Shown one piece after another: positions 51,065-63,660 of a stretch of DNA of 64,000 nucleotides. Source of the DNA: Tillus elongatus (Eukaryota; Arthropoda; Insecta; Coleoptera; Cleridae). The position numbers and the translations under genes are program-made. The notes beneath the pieces were generated by a model. It did not search any database, had not been told where the DNA came from, and saw only the letters and a list, made by a program, of their open reading frames with translations. The stretch is taken from the NCBI GenBank assembly GCA_964006375.1, contig OZ023270.1:52254120-52318119 (forward strand), given 5' to 3'. Numbering within the stretch: the first letter of the stretch is position 1; each line of letters starts with the position of its first letter.

Positions 51065-51114
51065 GAGAGAGGTATTGTCACAGCATAATATCTTATTAAA
51101 GTTCATTTGTAAAT

Positions 51115-51131
51115 AGGTTTAATTTTTATAT

Positions 51132-51196
<65 letters not shown>

Positions 51197-51645
51197 AACT
51201 CAAAAAATAATTAACCGATTTCGATGAAACTTGGCAAGTGCCTGTCTTTTATTAATGGCTTGGATGAGTTCGTTATACAGAAAAATCAGACGGGGTTTTC
51301 CGGAAAAATTTTGAGTTTTCTTTCGAAAAAAATTTTTTTCTCCGAAAGTTACAAAGCTGTTTCAATGAAATTTACTATATATGTTGCCTCAACCTTACTA
51401 CGTACCAAAATTAAACTTTCTAAGTTTAGAGAAAATTGAGTTATTCAAATTTTAAATTTTCTTTCAAAAAAAATTTTTTTCTCCGAAAATTACAAAGTTA
51501 TTTTAATGAAATTTTGTGGATATCTTGCCTTAGGAAAGACCTTACTACGTATGAAAATTAAACTCTCTAAGTTTATAGAAAATTGAGTTATTTATATTTG
51601 AAGCATTTAATAAAAATTCACTACCATAACGCACTTGCTGCGTCC
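51115..51645 (+). mobile_element. HINE-like element, head-truncated
   Basis: Only the end of the block (TTTTTATATGTTTATA) precedes the TA tract (51136-51193). Two body units and the tail CTACCATAACGCACTTGC with TGCGTCCCG follow. Confidence 0.82.
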
Positions 51646-52998
51646 CGAGTTTTTAGTGTTCAGCCGCTTCAACCCATAATTCGGAAGACATTTTTTCCTT
51701 CTAGTAATTGCCAATGATACCATGCGCCACAGTTTAGAGACTGAACTGAACCGGTTGTAAAAGCTTCAAAGCTTCCAGATCTATCGATGTCTTGAAAGAC
51801 TTCTTTATATTATATCGCTGGCCTGTGATGCAGGTTAAGCATTGCCCCGTCTCCTTCTGATTTCAGCTTTTACGATTGCCCCAATCACATATAGCTTACA
51901 AATGTTTGAAAAGCAAAATCTAATTTTTATTTGAATTTGCAACCCGTAATTTTATAGATTTTATCTATTAGTGGGTGGTTGCCGCACTCGTACTTCGTGC
52001 AAACAAACACGCAGTTGAACAATAAATACTGCATTTTCTACAGCCACATATGCCGCATTCCGCTTTGTAGGAGCAAAAAAAATGGATTTCAAAATATCGT
52101 CTGGTGTTGCGGACCGGGTCATGCTGGTAATAAGAAAGTTTCTCTTGTCTACCGTAATTTTCCAAGGAAAATTAAGTCTTGGATCTCATCTACCGGTGGC
52201 TGGTTATCGTAGTCGTTTATACTACAAGCAAGACATGCAGGCAAGCAATAAAACTATACTTTTTACAACCATACGCCTGACAGCATTCAGTTTTGCAATA
52301 GAACGGAAAATTACTTTTGGTGGATTGTCTGGTGTTGCGGGCTTTTTATATAAGAGGCGAGCATCGACAAACTTTGGAGCAAAATTGTAAAATGAAAAAT
52401 AAATCGGGTTACCCCAGATTTTTGTATTATTGGAATATATTTTGATCAGTTACATAAAAGTGAATTAATTTGATTTAACATTTGTAATAAATCCAATATA
52501 TGCGAAGAATAAGCCGCTGTGATAGGCGAAGAACCCGAGTATATTAAAATTAAAATGCCAAGACTTTTAAAACCCCTAGATCAGTACAAGTATTGTAGAA
52601 GTTAGATAGGTACCTATGGGGAAAACAGTAAACATTTATAAATATTTATATTCTTACACTCATGCGTCGAGAGCATGTAGCTAATTTAGGCAAAGTTTAT
52701 CGTAAAATGAAAATTGAAATATGTCACCAAAAATTGCTGTGGTATATTCTAAACAATTAAACAGAGTTATGTCAATATTAAATTAACATTTTAAATGCAG
52801 CAAAGAATCGTTGCGACTAAAGGGCCAACACCCGGAGACTACAGAGCATAAACTATTTTAGCAAAACTCCCAGAGTCGTTAGGAAATTATGTCCAAAAGT
52901 CCAGACAAAATTAAGTCATTAGTAAATGAATATCATAACAGTTTTGGAATAAGACTTGTAAAATGAAAAAGAAGGCAATTTTAAAAATTTATATATAC

Positions 52999-53001
<3 letters not shown>
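51646..53001. other. Intergenic with a diverged ~228-bp duplication
   Basis: GTCTGGTGTTGCGG occurs at 52099 and 52327, and the ~110 bp before each copy are alignable but diverged. A 102-codon frame (52082-52390) crosses the duplication and has no family I recognise. Low coding confidence. Confidence 0.45.

Positions 53002-53073
<72 letters not shown>
53002..53073. repeat. (TA)n microsatellite at an element border
   Basis: TA tract that ends at the AGGGTGATTCAGAGCG terminus of the next element, a third tract next to a transposon end. Confidence 0.88.
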
Positions 53074-53078
<5 letters not shown>

Positions 53079-54200
53079 GATTCAGAGCGTAACCATATCA
53101 ATACCAGTACACATAGGTGCACTCAAAAATAGTGCTGCAAATTGAATCATAACTTCCACATAGCTGTGATAATCTACTCTCCGCAGAAACACATTCTCAC
53201 TAAATAAATTTGGGGTCCATCACTTGGCCACAAAGAAAATATCCGTATTCCTGTACCCATAAACTTCTGAAACGTTATATTATTCAAGTTTTCCCAAAAA
53301 AATATCAATTTTTACAAATCCCCCCTCATTTATCCCCTGCCCACTGAAGCGATCTTACCCAAAAATATTTCTAAGCGTTCCTTTGTCGAGTGCTGACTGG
53401 ATACCAAATTTGAAGATGATATCTCAATTCGTTCGAAAGTTATTGCGTCGACTAACAGACGTACAGGCCGACAAATTTTCGTTGCAGGATCAAGTTTTCT
53501 ATATGTTTTGAGACATTCTACGCCGTTTTAGCAACAAAAATTTAGAAATTTCTGTCACCGATATTCCACCGCCACACAATCAACCCCTAATTTAATTTCA
53601 GCACAGAATACCAGATGTTTAATAAAATTGAAAGTTTTCTAATAAACAAACCCTAAAACGATATATTACTCGAGTTTTAACGAAAAAATGCCAATTTTCA
53701 CCAAATCACCCACCCATTAATCCCCTACCCCCTAAAGCGATTTTACCTGAAAACAATCCGAACCGTTTGTTTGTCAGGTGCTCACTGTATACCAAATTTG
53801 ATGACGATATTTCAATTCGTTCTAAAGTTATCGTGGCTACAAATAGGCAGACACACAGCCATACAGACCGACAGACACAACAAAAAATTTGTTCCCAAAT
53901 CATGTTTTCTATATAAGCAGGCCGAATAGCTCCTTTCGCGAGGTGAGTAACCTCTGGAACAAGCCTAGGAGGTCGCGGGTTCGAGTCCCGTATTCAGACA
54001 GTCGGTCTTTTTCACTCGAACGTGGAAAGGCCAGCTTCTGATGAGTTATGTGTGTGGATTTTGTCTACTGTGGTGTTATTATATTATCTTGTAGTTTTTT
54101 ACGCTTTTTACGATGTTTAAGCGAAAAAAAATGTTGAAATTTTTGTCGCCGATGCCATATTTCCATACATTTTGACGCTGTAGAAGTAAAATGAAAATTT
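53074..54200 (+). mobile_element. Single arm of the ~400-bp-unit element, interrupted by a SINE
   Basis: Starts AGGGTGATTCAGAGCG. It then shares with 23490-24780 the ATCATAACTTCCACATAGC, GAAGATGATATCTCAATTCG and ACTCGAGTTTTAACG phrases, with two ~390-bp units (about 53280 and 53670). Near 53910 it is split by the tRNA-like SINE and resumes at about 54096 (TTTACGATGTTTAAGCG). Confidence 0.75.
53918..54095 (+). mobile_element. tRNA-like SINE, family S2
   Basis: CCGAATA (53927) can pair six of seven bases with TATTCAG (53990s) as an acceptor stem. The T-arm GCGGG-TTCGAGT-CCCGT is complete and carries a B-box. GCTC/GAGT can form a D-stem. The middle arm ACCTC...GAGGT encloses a loop too large for a normal anticodon. 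The ~76-nt fold and its ~90-bp tail interrupt a repeat arm, so an inserted SINE is more likely than a tRNA gene. Confidence 0.65.
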
Positions 54201-54739
54201 GGTGTGTGATGGCTCCTGTTACTGGGAAACAGCAGGTGTTCAGTTGATTTCACAAGACAAAGTGTTTGTTTTCACATAACTTTTGATCCACTGTGCATAT
54301 TAACTTCAGAAATTGCAGTTCTATTACTACCATCGTATACTTATTAAAAACATATTCCAAGAAATTCCAAAATACAAAACCAGGTTCAACAAAAATGAAC
54401 TCTTTTATTGCTCAAATATAACACTTGTGTATTGCAATTTAAAATAGGTACGCAAAAGAAAATCGTGATTGTTTTCTCACTCTTGCAGAAATGGTCTACC
54501 ACGCAGGACCCAGCTGTAGAAAACAACACTATCGAAATGGCTAAAAATGCGTCAGATACGAGTACAGGGGGAATTGGTTCTCCTTTGGAAATTCCTTAAT
54601 CTACTGCCTGGGAAACTTTAAACATATTTTTTTCTGCTTCATCACTAGCAAATTCAACAACTAGAGGCTTGGTGATGAAGCTAACCGAGTTATGTTTGGC
54701 GTTGGATTTTAGGTAGCAGAATAATTTTGTACCGGACTT
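54201..54739. other. Intergenic, possible N-terminal transposase remains
   Basis: No clear feature. A 63-codon frame (54408-54599) has no recognisable family. The later part may hold unrecognised N-terminal remains of the transposase starting at 54740. Confidence 0.35.
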
Positions 54740-55037
54740 TATTTATTGACGGAGCACATTTTACAAAACATGATGTTTACAATACCAAAAATAGTCGTGT
54801 GTGGACGTACCAGAATCCCCAACATATGCTCTTAGAAGAAGGAATATAAGTTTCGTGTCAATCTTTGGTGTAGAATTATAGGCAGCCGCCTGACAGATTA
54901 CTATGTGCTTCCTATTAGACTGACTGGTGAGCTTATTTGAATTTTTTGGTAAATGTTTTCCCCACTTTACTGAGAGATGTCAACATACCTTCAGTGTATT
55001 TCCAACAGGACGCGCGCCATCACATTATTCTCGCCAG
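54740..55037 (+). pseudogene. Tc1/mariner-type transposase pseudogene, part 1 (split by hAT)
   Basis: FIDGAHFTKHDVYNTKNSRVW-type start (first catalytic Asp about 54748), TYQNPQHMLLEEG, PSVYFQQDARHH with the second catalytic Asp near 55010. Several stops and frameshifts. The frame is cut at 55037 by a hAT element and goes on at 57756. Confidence 0.82.
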
Positions 55038-57747
55038 CAGGGGCGTGCGGTGACATTTTAAATAAGGGAAGCAATTCTCAGGAACTTACCTATTTGTAGT
55101 GTAATTCAATTCTTCTGTCGTTTTTGGCAAATTCGTCAATAATGTCGTCATAAAACTGTGGATTCTGGGACATTTTCTTGACGAGGTTATTTTCAACTGA
55201 CAAAATTGAATTTTGAGAAAGTCTTTCCTGTCCTATTGAATTCCTAACAAAACTCTTGTTTCAATGTAGAAAAATTTCGTTCTACAGACGCACTAGTAGC
55301 ATGACTTGTTAATACTAATTCACATAATTTGAACACTTCAGAATATGCATTTTCCAATTTTGATTGTTTTAAGAATGTTAAAAGTTCACTAGCGTAGGTT
55401 TTTGTGTCAATAACATCGGGTTCATAAATGACTGTAAGTTCTGATGATAATAAGGCTTTGTCAAAATAATGTCCATAGTGGTTAAATAATGATTTGAATG
55501 AATCTTCTGGGAAAGGTATCCCTTTAAATCCTCCAAAATTACACAATTCAATAAATTTCAGGTCACTGATATGATCAAATCTGCAGTTAATTTGCTGCTG
55601 AATTTGATCTATAATTTCGTAGAAAAGGCGGCGGTAAGAAGTTTGAAGGTCTGCCACATTATCATTGCTCAGACGCTTTCTTCGTGGCTCCACTTCTCCT
55701 AATTCAATTGTTTTTTCCCAGAACTTATCAAATTCATTCCTTTTTTGAATTATAATGGATTTAAATTCACTAATTTTTTTCAGGCAAAAACCAATGTCAT
55801 TTATTTTACAGTGCAATATGTTAAATACATTATCTGAAAACTGAAATATTTCCGAAAATATATTAAGTAAAAATTAAAATTAAAGTCTCCTTTCAACCCA
55901 TCCAAAAATCCTCTAGAACTATTTATTGTTTCTGCGTCCCAATTTTTGCTATTTTCCATGATGTTTTCAAAAAGTTCAATTAACGATTCACGGTGTTCAA
56001 ATACAGTTAACACCACCCTGCCGTTGTAGTTCCATCGGGTTGCAGCTACTTTGGGTAAACGTTTTTTAACAATTGGGCCTAAGGCTTGTGTGCGCTTCGT
56101 AGATTTGGAAAAAAGCAGCCATTTAACACTTTACATTCTTTAATATGATTTATAGATTGGGATAAAATTAAATTTAATTTATGAGCACAACAGTGTACAA
56201 ATAGAGCAATGGAGAACGTTTCCCGCACTTTACCTTGAAGACCTCCTAAACGTCCGGCCATAACAGCAGCCCCATCATAGATTTGGGCAATTAATTTATT
56301 ATCAGCCTCCTCAATATATTTCATAATATTAAGCACAATTTTATATAGAGCGTTTGCGGTACGATCTTCTGTCACATTTTTAAAGCCTAAAATCTTTCTT
56401 GTACACTCCCATCCATTTTTACGTAGCGTATTACTACAGATAGTTGACTTAAATTAGTCTCATCGATTGTTTCATCTAGAACAATAGCAATGAAACCAGT
56501 CTGTTTCATTTCAGATTTAATTCTGTTCAAAATAATAGTGGCAGCAACCGAAATTAAATCATTCTGAATGCGATTTTATGTCCCGCGAAAAACGTTAGAC
56601 TGTTCCAAGTGATTTTTTTAAACAAATGTCGTATTTGACTATTAAAGAAACCAGGTCTTGAAAGTTTCCTCTATTTGCAGATGTAGTTGTTTCCTCATGA
56701 CCCCTGAAGCCCAATTCATGCTATGACCAAGAAATCAAGAAAACACATAGCATCAATTAGTCTTTTTAATATGTTTCTGTTTTTATCAACCAGTTCATTG
56801 TGTTGGCGATGAATTTCAATCTGCTTGTCAACGGCGTATTCAATTCGCGTTTTTCCAAAGACACTTAATTTTAAAATGGTATGTAAATGCGCTTTAGACA
56901 TAACATGGCTTTGTATTAGTTTATGTAGATTATTCAAGTCGGAAAACCCACTTTTATTCCACAACCCCTTTTCTGTCACAAAACAGTTTATTCATCTTTT
57001 CACAACCCGTTAACCATTCATATTATTTATGAGTTTTTTCCGCGTTTAAATGTCGAATAGGTGCATGTTTTAATTCTTGTATTTAAGTTTTTTATAGTAG
57101 GTTTCGGCCTACCTATATTAATAATAGCAAGTTTTTCTGCAAACAGTAAGGCTGAAAATCCTTTAGTTATCAAAAAACATACAATACAATCACAGTTATT
57201 ATTACCACTTGTTTGTAAAGTTTGTAAATCCCCACCCCCACCGTCACCGCTGTTAAAAGCTGATCTACTTGCAGCCATATTAATAATCATAAAATGCCAA
57301 TGTATTTAACTTACTGGACTGCTTATATATACGAAATAATCAGGCACATTCGCTTTGAACGCGCACCCGGTCTTCGTAGTACAACACGTTCTAAAAACAT
57401 GCGTACATCGCACCGAGCCGAGGTTTCTTTTATAAAGTTGCCCGCTGACTACGTGTATTTAAGTGAAGTCATTGCATGCATCCACTCGTAGGATCAGATC
57501 AGGTTCATGCTGTCCGCAATCGGTCGCATTCACCTTGCTAGGAGCGTATATACAGATACAGTATGCTGCTTAATAAATAATTATGTGTGAGCTTGCGAAA
57601 TAAAAATTTTAATAATTAAATTAGTTTCAGAATTTGAAATTTAATATTTAAGATACAAAAGGGATTTTAAATAATGCGGTTTAGGTATGTAGTCGTTATT
57701 TTAAGGGAAGCAATGCTTCCCTTGCTTCCATAGACCGCACGCCACTA
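55038..57747 (-). mobile_element. hAT element, 2.71 kb, ZMYM1-like, with 8-bp target duplication
   Basis: Ends are CAGGGGCGTGCGGTGAC (55038) and, in reverse, TAGTGGCGTGCGGTC (57747). An exact 8-bp duplication CTCGCCAG flanks it (55030-55037 and 57748-57755). Sub-terminal GGGAAGCAATKCT motifs occur at both ends, and a GGGAAGCAATGCTTCCC palindrome at 57705-57721. The interior holds one decayed transposase gene on the minus strand. Confidence 0.92.
55244..57290 (-). pseudogene. hAT transposase pseudogene (DUF4371/ZMYM1-like, hAT C-terminal dimerisation)
   Basis: The pieces lie in order on the minus strand. 57290-57027: N-terminus with INIGRPKPTIKNL. 56979-56716: WNKSGFSDLNNLHKLIQSH. 56375-56079: TEDRTANALYKIV and YDGAAVMAGRLGGLQGKV, typical of the hAT catalytic domain. 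About 56100-56016: KRLPKVAATRWNYNGR. 56016-55801: FEHRESLIELFENIM. 55816-55244: a 190-aa stretch ending in the dimerisation motif SHATSASVERNFSTLK. Stops and frameshifts separate the pieces, so it is dead. The set resembles the insect and vertebrate ZMYM1-like proteins derived from hAT transposases. Confidence 0.88.
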
Positions 57748-57755
57748 CTCGCCAG

Positions 57756-58040
57756 GCTACATCATTATTGAATGATACTTATTCTAAAAGGTGGATAGCA
57801 CATGGTGGTGTGCAGAACTGACCTCCGTGATCGCTCGATATGACCGCCTCGATTATTACTTGTAGTGTCATTCAAATACCTACAAAGGTGTACAGATCTT
57901 ACATAATTCAGGGGAAGATCTTGGTCGAAGAATAACTGATTGCCGTGGGGAAATTAAAAATCGACGAAGCGCCACATAACTGCACAAGAAAGAAAGAAAA
58001 TATGTTGCTGCCAATGGAACAAAATTGACTTTTATTTTTT
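57756..58040 (+). pseudogene. Tc1/mariner-type transposase pseudogene, part 2
   Basis: Continues from 55037: LLNDTYSKRWIAHGG follows the second Asp, then a decayed RYDRLDYYL equivalent to the third-Asp region, then EDLGRRITDC and further C-terminal remains. Frameshifts are present. Confidence 0.7.
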
Positions 58041-59247
58041 GTTTGTTTTTGTGTTAGGTCCCGATTTTCTTTATTATTATTAGTGTTCTTTAATTTCGAT
58101 AGTCCGAACCCGATTTCGAAGTTTTGTAGTGTTTTCCACAAAAAGACATCCATTTTCAGCGTTTAACATAATAATTTTCTTTTGGTTCGCTAAATATCAC
58201 AAACTATACGTTTCTTGAACAGATGATTTCAAAATTCACTGAAAAACTGAAATGGAAACAAAAATTCGCTCTAAACACTATAAAAGTGTGACAACTACAA
58301 GATCTCCAAATTTTAGCTTAGTTTTCTCTCAGCTTTTCGATACTTGCATCAAAAATTTCAATGCAATGTACAGGATGTTATTTTTTAACAATAAAATAGT
58401 TTATTTTTATTTCGGAATTTCTTTGAATGTGTTTTTAATAAATACGATGGCAGTAATGTAACTAGATTTTTAAGCTAATATACAGCGTGGGTCAAAAGTA
58501 ATGTCAAAACAAAGTTTCACGGAATTCAATTGAATGTATCTCAGTAACAAGGGAAATTAGTCACCACATTTACAGTTTTTTGTGATCACCTATATGTACT
58601 TCACCTGTGGTTATGCTATGTATGTTTCGCTAAGAATCACTTGTATAAATATACGAGTCCGACACTCAAAATATTTCTGGTTTACAATAATCTAGTATAA
58701 TGACCATTTAAATAAAAAGTTCTAAAAATGAAATATGTTTCTGTGTTTCGAAGTATGTAAACATATTTATTTACTCAAGTATAGCGTAAGCGCTAGAATG
58801 GGTACCTATCTATGTGATGATTTTTACGATTTTCGAGACATTTGTTAAATAGAACGTTTCAGCTGTTTCATAATAAAACTAAAGAAAGTTACAAGTTATT
58901 GCACACATAATGTTACAGAAAAAATTATTATATATTCGCAATAGCCTCTTCTTATATTAAGTAATATGTTTCCCAAAAACTGGCGACATTGTTTCCTTGA
59001 CGGTAACTAGTAAATATAATTTTTGTTTACTGTTGCATAAACTATTACAATTTCTATTAGAATTATGTGAGCCAATTAATACAAAATATAACATAGCCAA
59101 TCAATAAAATGCAGAAACTAATAATAATATACAAGCGGGTATGCTCCGATAATATGCAAAGTACAATTACAAAATTTGTGAAAACTAGTGTTATAGTAAA
59201 TAATACTTATGTATCAATATCACTGTCTTATTTTCTAAGCGAAAAGC
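58041..59247. other. Intergenic, nothing recognised
   Basis: CAGCGTGGGTCAAAAGTAATG near 58484 has the look of a transposon terminus but no partner end was found. No coding feature. Confidence 0.4.
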
Positions 59248-59490
59248 TTTTTTTTTAACTTTTGACGTTGGCCTATTCGGCGACTATGGTCAATCACCGA
59301 CGCCAGCAAGCAGTTTCACCTCACCATCCTGAAAATTCTGCGAACCCCTCACTTTCTGTAAGGAGGATAGGGATATTTAACCTGCCCAACATCGCATGGA
59401 CACGGGACCGACGGTTTTACGCCTCCTTCGAAGGGCGGAAAGTGCAGACATTCAACTTGCTCAAATACAATGCCAGAACCAATGCCATTT
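59248..59490 (-). mobile_element. tRNA-derived SINE, family S1, head-truncated
   Basis: In reverse it matches the body of 18373-18724 from the TTGAATGTCTGCAC phrase to the 3' end, followed by an A tail (T run at 59248-59257). It retains the 3' end that the 47.6-kb copy lacks. The tRNA-like head is missing. Confidence 0.82.
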
Positions 59491-59537
59491 AACAGTTATA
59501 CATTTAGTACAATACTTCTGTTAAAACGCGATATCAT

Positions 59538-60633
59538 CAAATGAATCCCTCCGGCAACTCCTCAAAAAAGTCAGAAATGGTCTCTTTCAGTTCTTTATCT
59601 AAATGAAATCAACGTACTTGTATGTGTCTTCAGCTTAACAAAGAGGTAATAGTTCGATAGGGCTAGGTGAGCGCTGTAATGTGGGTACCGTAATTCAACA
59701 AAGCTATAGTTGTTAATTTATTTCTGAACTTTGCCTTGTGAACTCGACAATTGTCGTACAGCAATGGGGCAAAATTAGAGAACCTCTTTTGGGATATATT
59801 TAGCAACATTGAAATTTTGTATTGTGTCCTTGTAGACATTTCTGGGTGAACCCCATCTGCATATACTAAATGCACAGAATGTCCTCATTAAGAAGAAGGG
59901 AGAGCAGAAGAAGGAGCAGAAAAAGCAAAGTCAAGTAAAATTCATGAAGTGGCTTTAAATAAGGTAGTTTTGACATTCTTATTTTTGAAAGACTTAAGAC
60001 AGGCATAGCTTCTTTGTTAGGCATAATGTATAATTTTGATCTCTAATAAACAAAACTATCGGAAAAAATTGACGCAATCAACTTCCTTGCAGATTCTTAC
60101 ATATCTGCTCTTTTTAGTGGTGGAAATCGTTTGTATAACCATTGCCTTGACTCTTGTTTTAATGAACGATTCTTGTTGAACATCCACGTTTCATCGCTTG
60201 TTATAATATTGAAAAATGGTCACGAGCTACAGCCTCCAAATCTTCTTCACACATTTCTTCCCTGTACAACTTCTGTTCGGGAGTCACGATTCTCGGAATC
60301 CAGCGCGCTGGTAATTTATTTATCCCCAAAATCTTCATTCAAAATTTAGCGATAATCAAAATTTTGATTCATCGATCCCGTAAAACCATTTCTTCCACTT
60401 CCTTAATGTTGTGTTCGATCCTTGCCTACACAGATCGTCAACTTCAAAGACACTCTCGAATGGATTCTCCGCCCCATTTGAACTGTTTCCATCAGAATTT
60501 TATTTGGAAATATGATGCACAATTTTCACCATGTTAATATACAACAGCAGTCATATATTTGTGTATAATTTTCGGCTGAGTGCCTGGTCCAAAAATTTAT
60601 CACGAATCTCTGCTCTACTTTTGAATCACTCAT
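59538..60633 (-). pseudogene. mariner (DD34D-type) transposase pseudogene
   Basis: The ATG at 60633 starts MSDSKVEQRFVINFWTRHS, typical of a mariner N-terminus. Further on, VARDHFSIL and, in another frame, ITSDETWMFNKNRSLKQESR give the first catalytic Asp in its DETW context (about 60190). YDNCRVHKAKFRNKL gives the second (about 59755), and LKETISDFFEELPEGF is a C-terminal remnant. Many stops and frameshifts. The third Asp region is not recognisable. Belongs to a different clade from the DD41D elements in the window. Confidence 0.82.
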
Positions 60634-61308
60634 TTTCCCGCATTTACAATTTCACAAAAACCAAAAAATTAATTTATTTACGCAGAACTTGACAGTAAAT
60701 AATTGTCATACAGCCAGTTTGTTTCATGGCTAGGTAGATTTCATTTTCATCTTCCCTTATACATTAAGAAGGTAACAAGTTTTACTGGCTTTAAAAAAAT
60801 TATATAATGATACCAAGCGGACAAAACGTTTCACGCAGCCACGCTTAAGAAGTGACTGCAGTGTAGTTTTGCAGCATTTCTCAAATTAAGTCTGTAAATA
60901 ACAATATCATTTTAGGTCTTCACAAACTTTATTACGGTGTGTAAAGGTAACGTACGTATTCTCCATAGAGAATATAGAAGCATATAATGGCTAATTATGC
61001 TTTAAAAAAAAGTGACTGAGGAAATTATCCTTACTTTCTTCATGGACAAAAAATCATACATAACATAACACCGGAAAGTGAATCGGAAACGCAACGTGTT
61101 ACATGTGGGTAAGTACTCATAAGGTTTGGAACCTTCTCAATTGTCTGTACGGTGTACATCTGAACGCTGATGAACTGGACACTATAAGTAGGTATCTACA
61201 ATGAAAATGAAAGTATCAGGGGTCGATGAAACCTAGATTCATCGAAGAAAGTGTATATACGATGGGAAGAAAGTGAATGAACTTGTTACGAGCCTATGAT
61301 AAAAAAGT
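60634..61308. other. Intergenic, nothing recognised
   Basis: Likely includes the 5' flank of the mariner copy, but no inverted terminus is recognised. Confidence 0.4.
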
Positions 61309-61815
61309 CTGGACGTAGCAAGTGCGTTATGGTAATGAATTTTCATAAAAATGATCTACACAATTTTTAACAAAAATTATATACGCGCCAAGAAAAGTTT
61401 TTCTTTGTTTGTAATATTTAACCTGTTTACCGCACATGATATTTTGGTCTTGTGCTGACCTCCAGCGGCAACCAAAATTTTTCTTCATGAATGCATATAA
61501 CTTCTTCTTTTAACTTTGAGATCTAAATTTTCTCACATAATATACTTTGTATAACATATACATGCTTATCAAACTTGGTTGCCATAGCTTTGTTATTTTA
61601 AAATCAAACATTTTCCGAGTGAAAACACAAATTTTTCCGGAAGAGCTCGTCCGATTTTCTTGGCTAACGAACGTATTCCAGCCATTTACAAAACGTAAAT
61701 ACGTACCAAACTTCAAACTTCATCAAAACCGGCCTATTATTTTTTGAGTTATCGGTGTGATACATACACACACATATACACGCACACACACGCGCGCTCA
61801 CACACACACACAGTC

Positions 61816-61900
<85 letters not shown>
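61309..61900 (-). mobile_element. HINE-like element, inverted, ending in CA and TA tracts
   Basis: Tail GGACGTAGCAAGTGCGTTAT (61311), diverged body (GCTCGTCCGATTTTCTTGG, TTTTTTGAGTTATCGGTG), CA/CG simple repeats (61766-61812) and a TA tract (61817-61900). The conserved block and head are missing because another element begins at 61901. Confidence 0.78.
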
Positions 61901-62907
<1,007 letters not shown>

Positions 62908-62987
62908 GATAAACATTAGCCAAACGCTTGGTGTAACTTTAATAATCCTTAAGCCAGTAGCGCCTCGTGCGCAAGAAAAAAAAGTTC

Positions 62988-63447
62988 GGGACGCCGAAAG
63001 TGCGTTATGGTAGTATATTTTTATTAAAAGCTTCAAATTTGAGTAACGCAAGTTCGAAAATTCAACTTAGAAAGTCTAATTTTGGTGTATAGTAGGGTCT
63101 TACCCAGGGCAACATATCCACCGAATTTCATCAAAATAACTTTGTAATTTTCGGAGAAAATTTTTTTTTTCAAAAGAAAACTCAAAACTTGAATAACTCA
63201 ATTTTCTAAAAATGTAGAAAGTTGGATTTTAGTGTGTAGTAAGGTCTTTTACAACGCAACATATCCACCAAATTTAATTAAAATACATTTTTTGAAACAA
63301 AACTCAAAATTTTTCCGGAAAACGTTATCCGATTTTCCTGAATAACGAACTCATTCAAGCCATTAATAAAAGAAAGGCACTTGCCGAATTTCATCGAAAT
63401 CACTTGCTTATTTTTTGGGTTATCGGTTGGATACATCATTATATTAC

Positions 63448-63538
<91 letters not shown>

Positions 63539-63660
63539 TATCCAACAAATTGAAACTGACCCTGGATATGGGTTCTAGGGGTCCTAGTTCGCGCTCATTT
63601 GAAAATGTTTTTGCAAAGTCTCTCCATCGATACCTCTTTATTAGTGAATCGATATACTAA
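62988..63660 (-). mobile_element. HINE-like element, inverted, near complete
   Basis: Tail GGGACGCCGAAAGTGCG, two body units, TATCGGTTGGATACATC, TA tract 63449-63534, then the conserved block (CCTGGATATGGGTTC, GTTCGCGCTCATTTG, CATCGATACCTC) and a decayed head (TTAGTGAATCG). Confidence 0.82.

Noticed and set aside
52082..52390. 102-aa frame as a gene
   Set aside because: No family recognised, crosses a diverged DNA duplication, and lacks evidence of exon boundaries. Left as possible but unsupported.
58484..58505. CAGCGTGGGTCAAAAGTAATG as left terminus of the mariner at 59538-60633
   Set aside because: No matching inverted terminus was found on the other side of the pseudogene, so the link is not supported.
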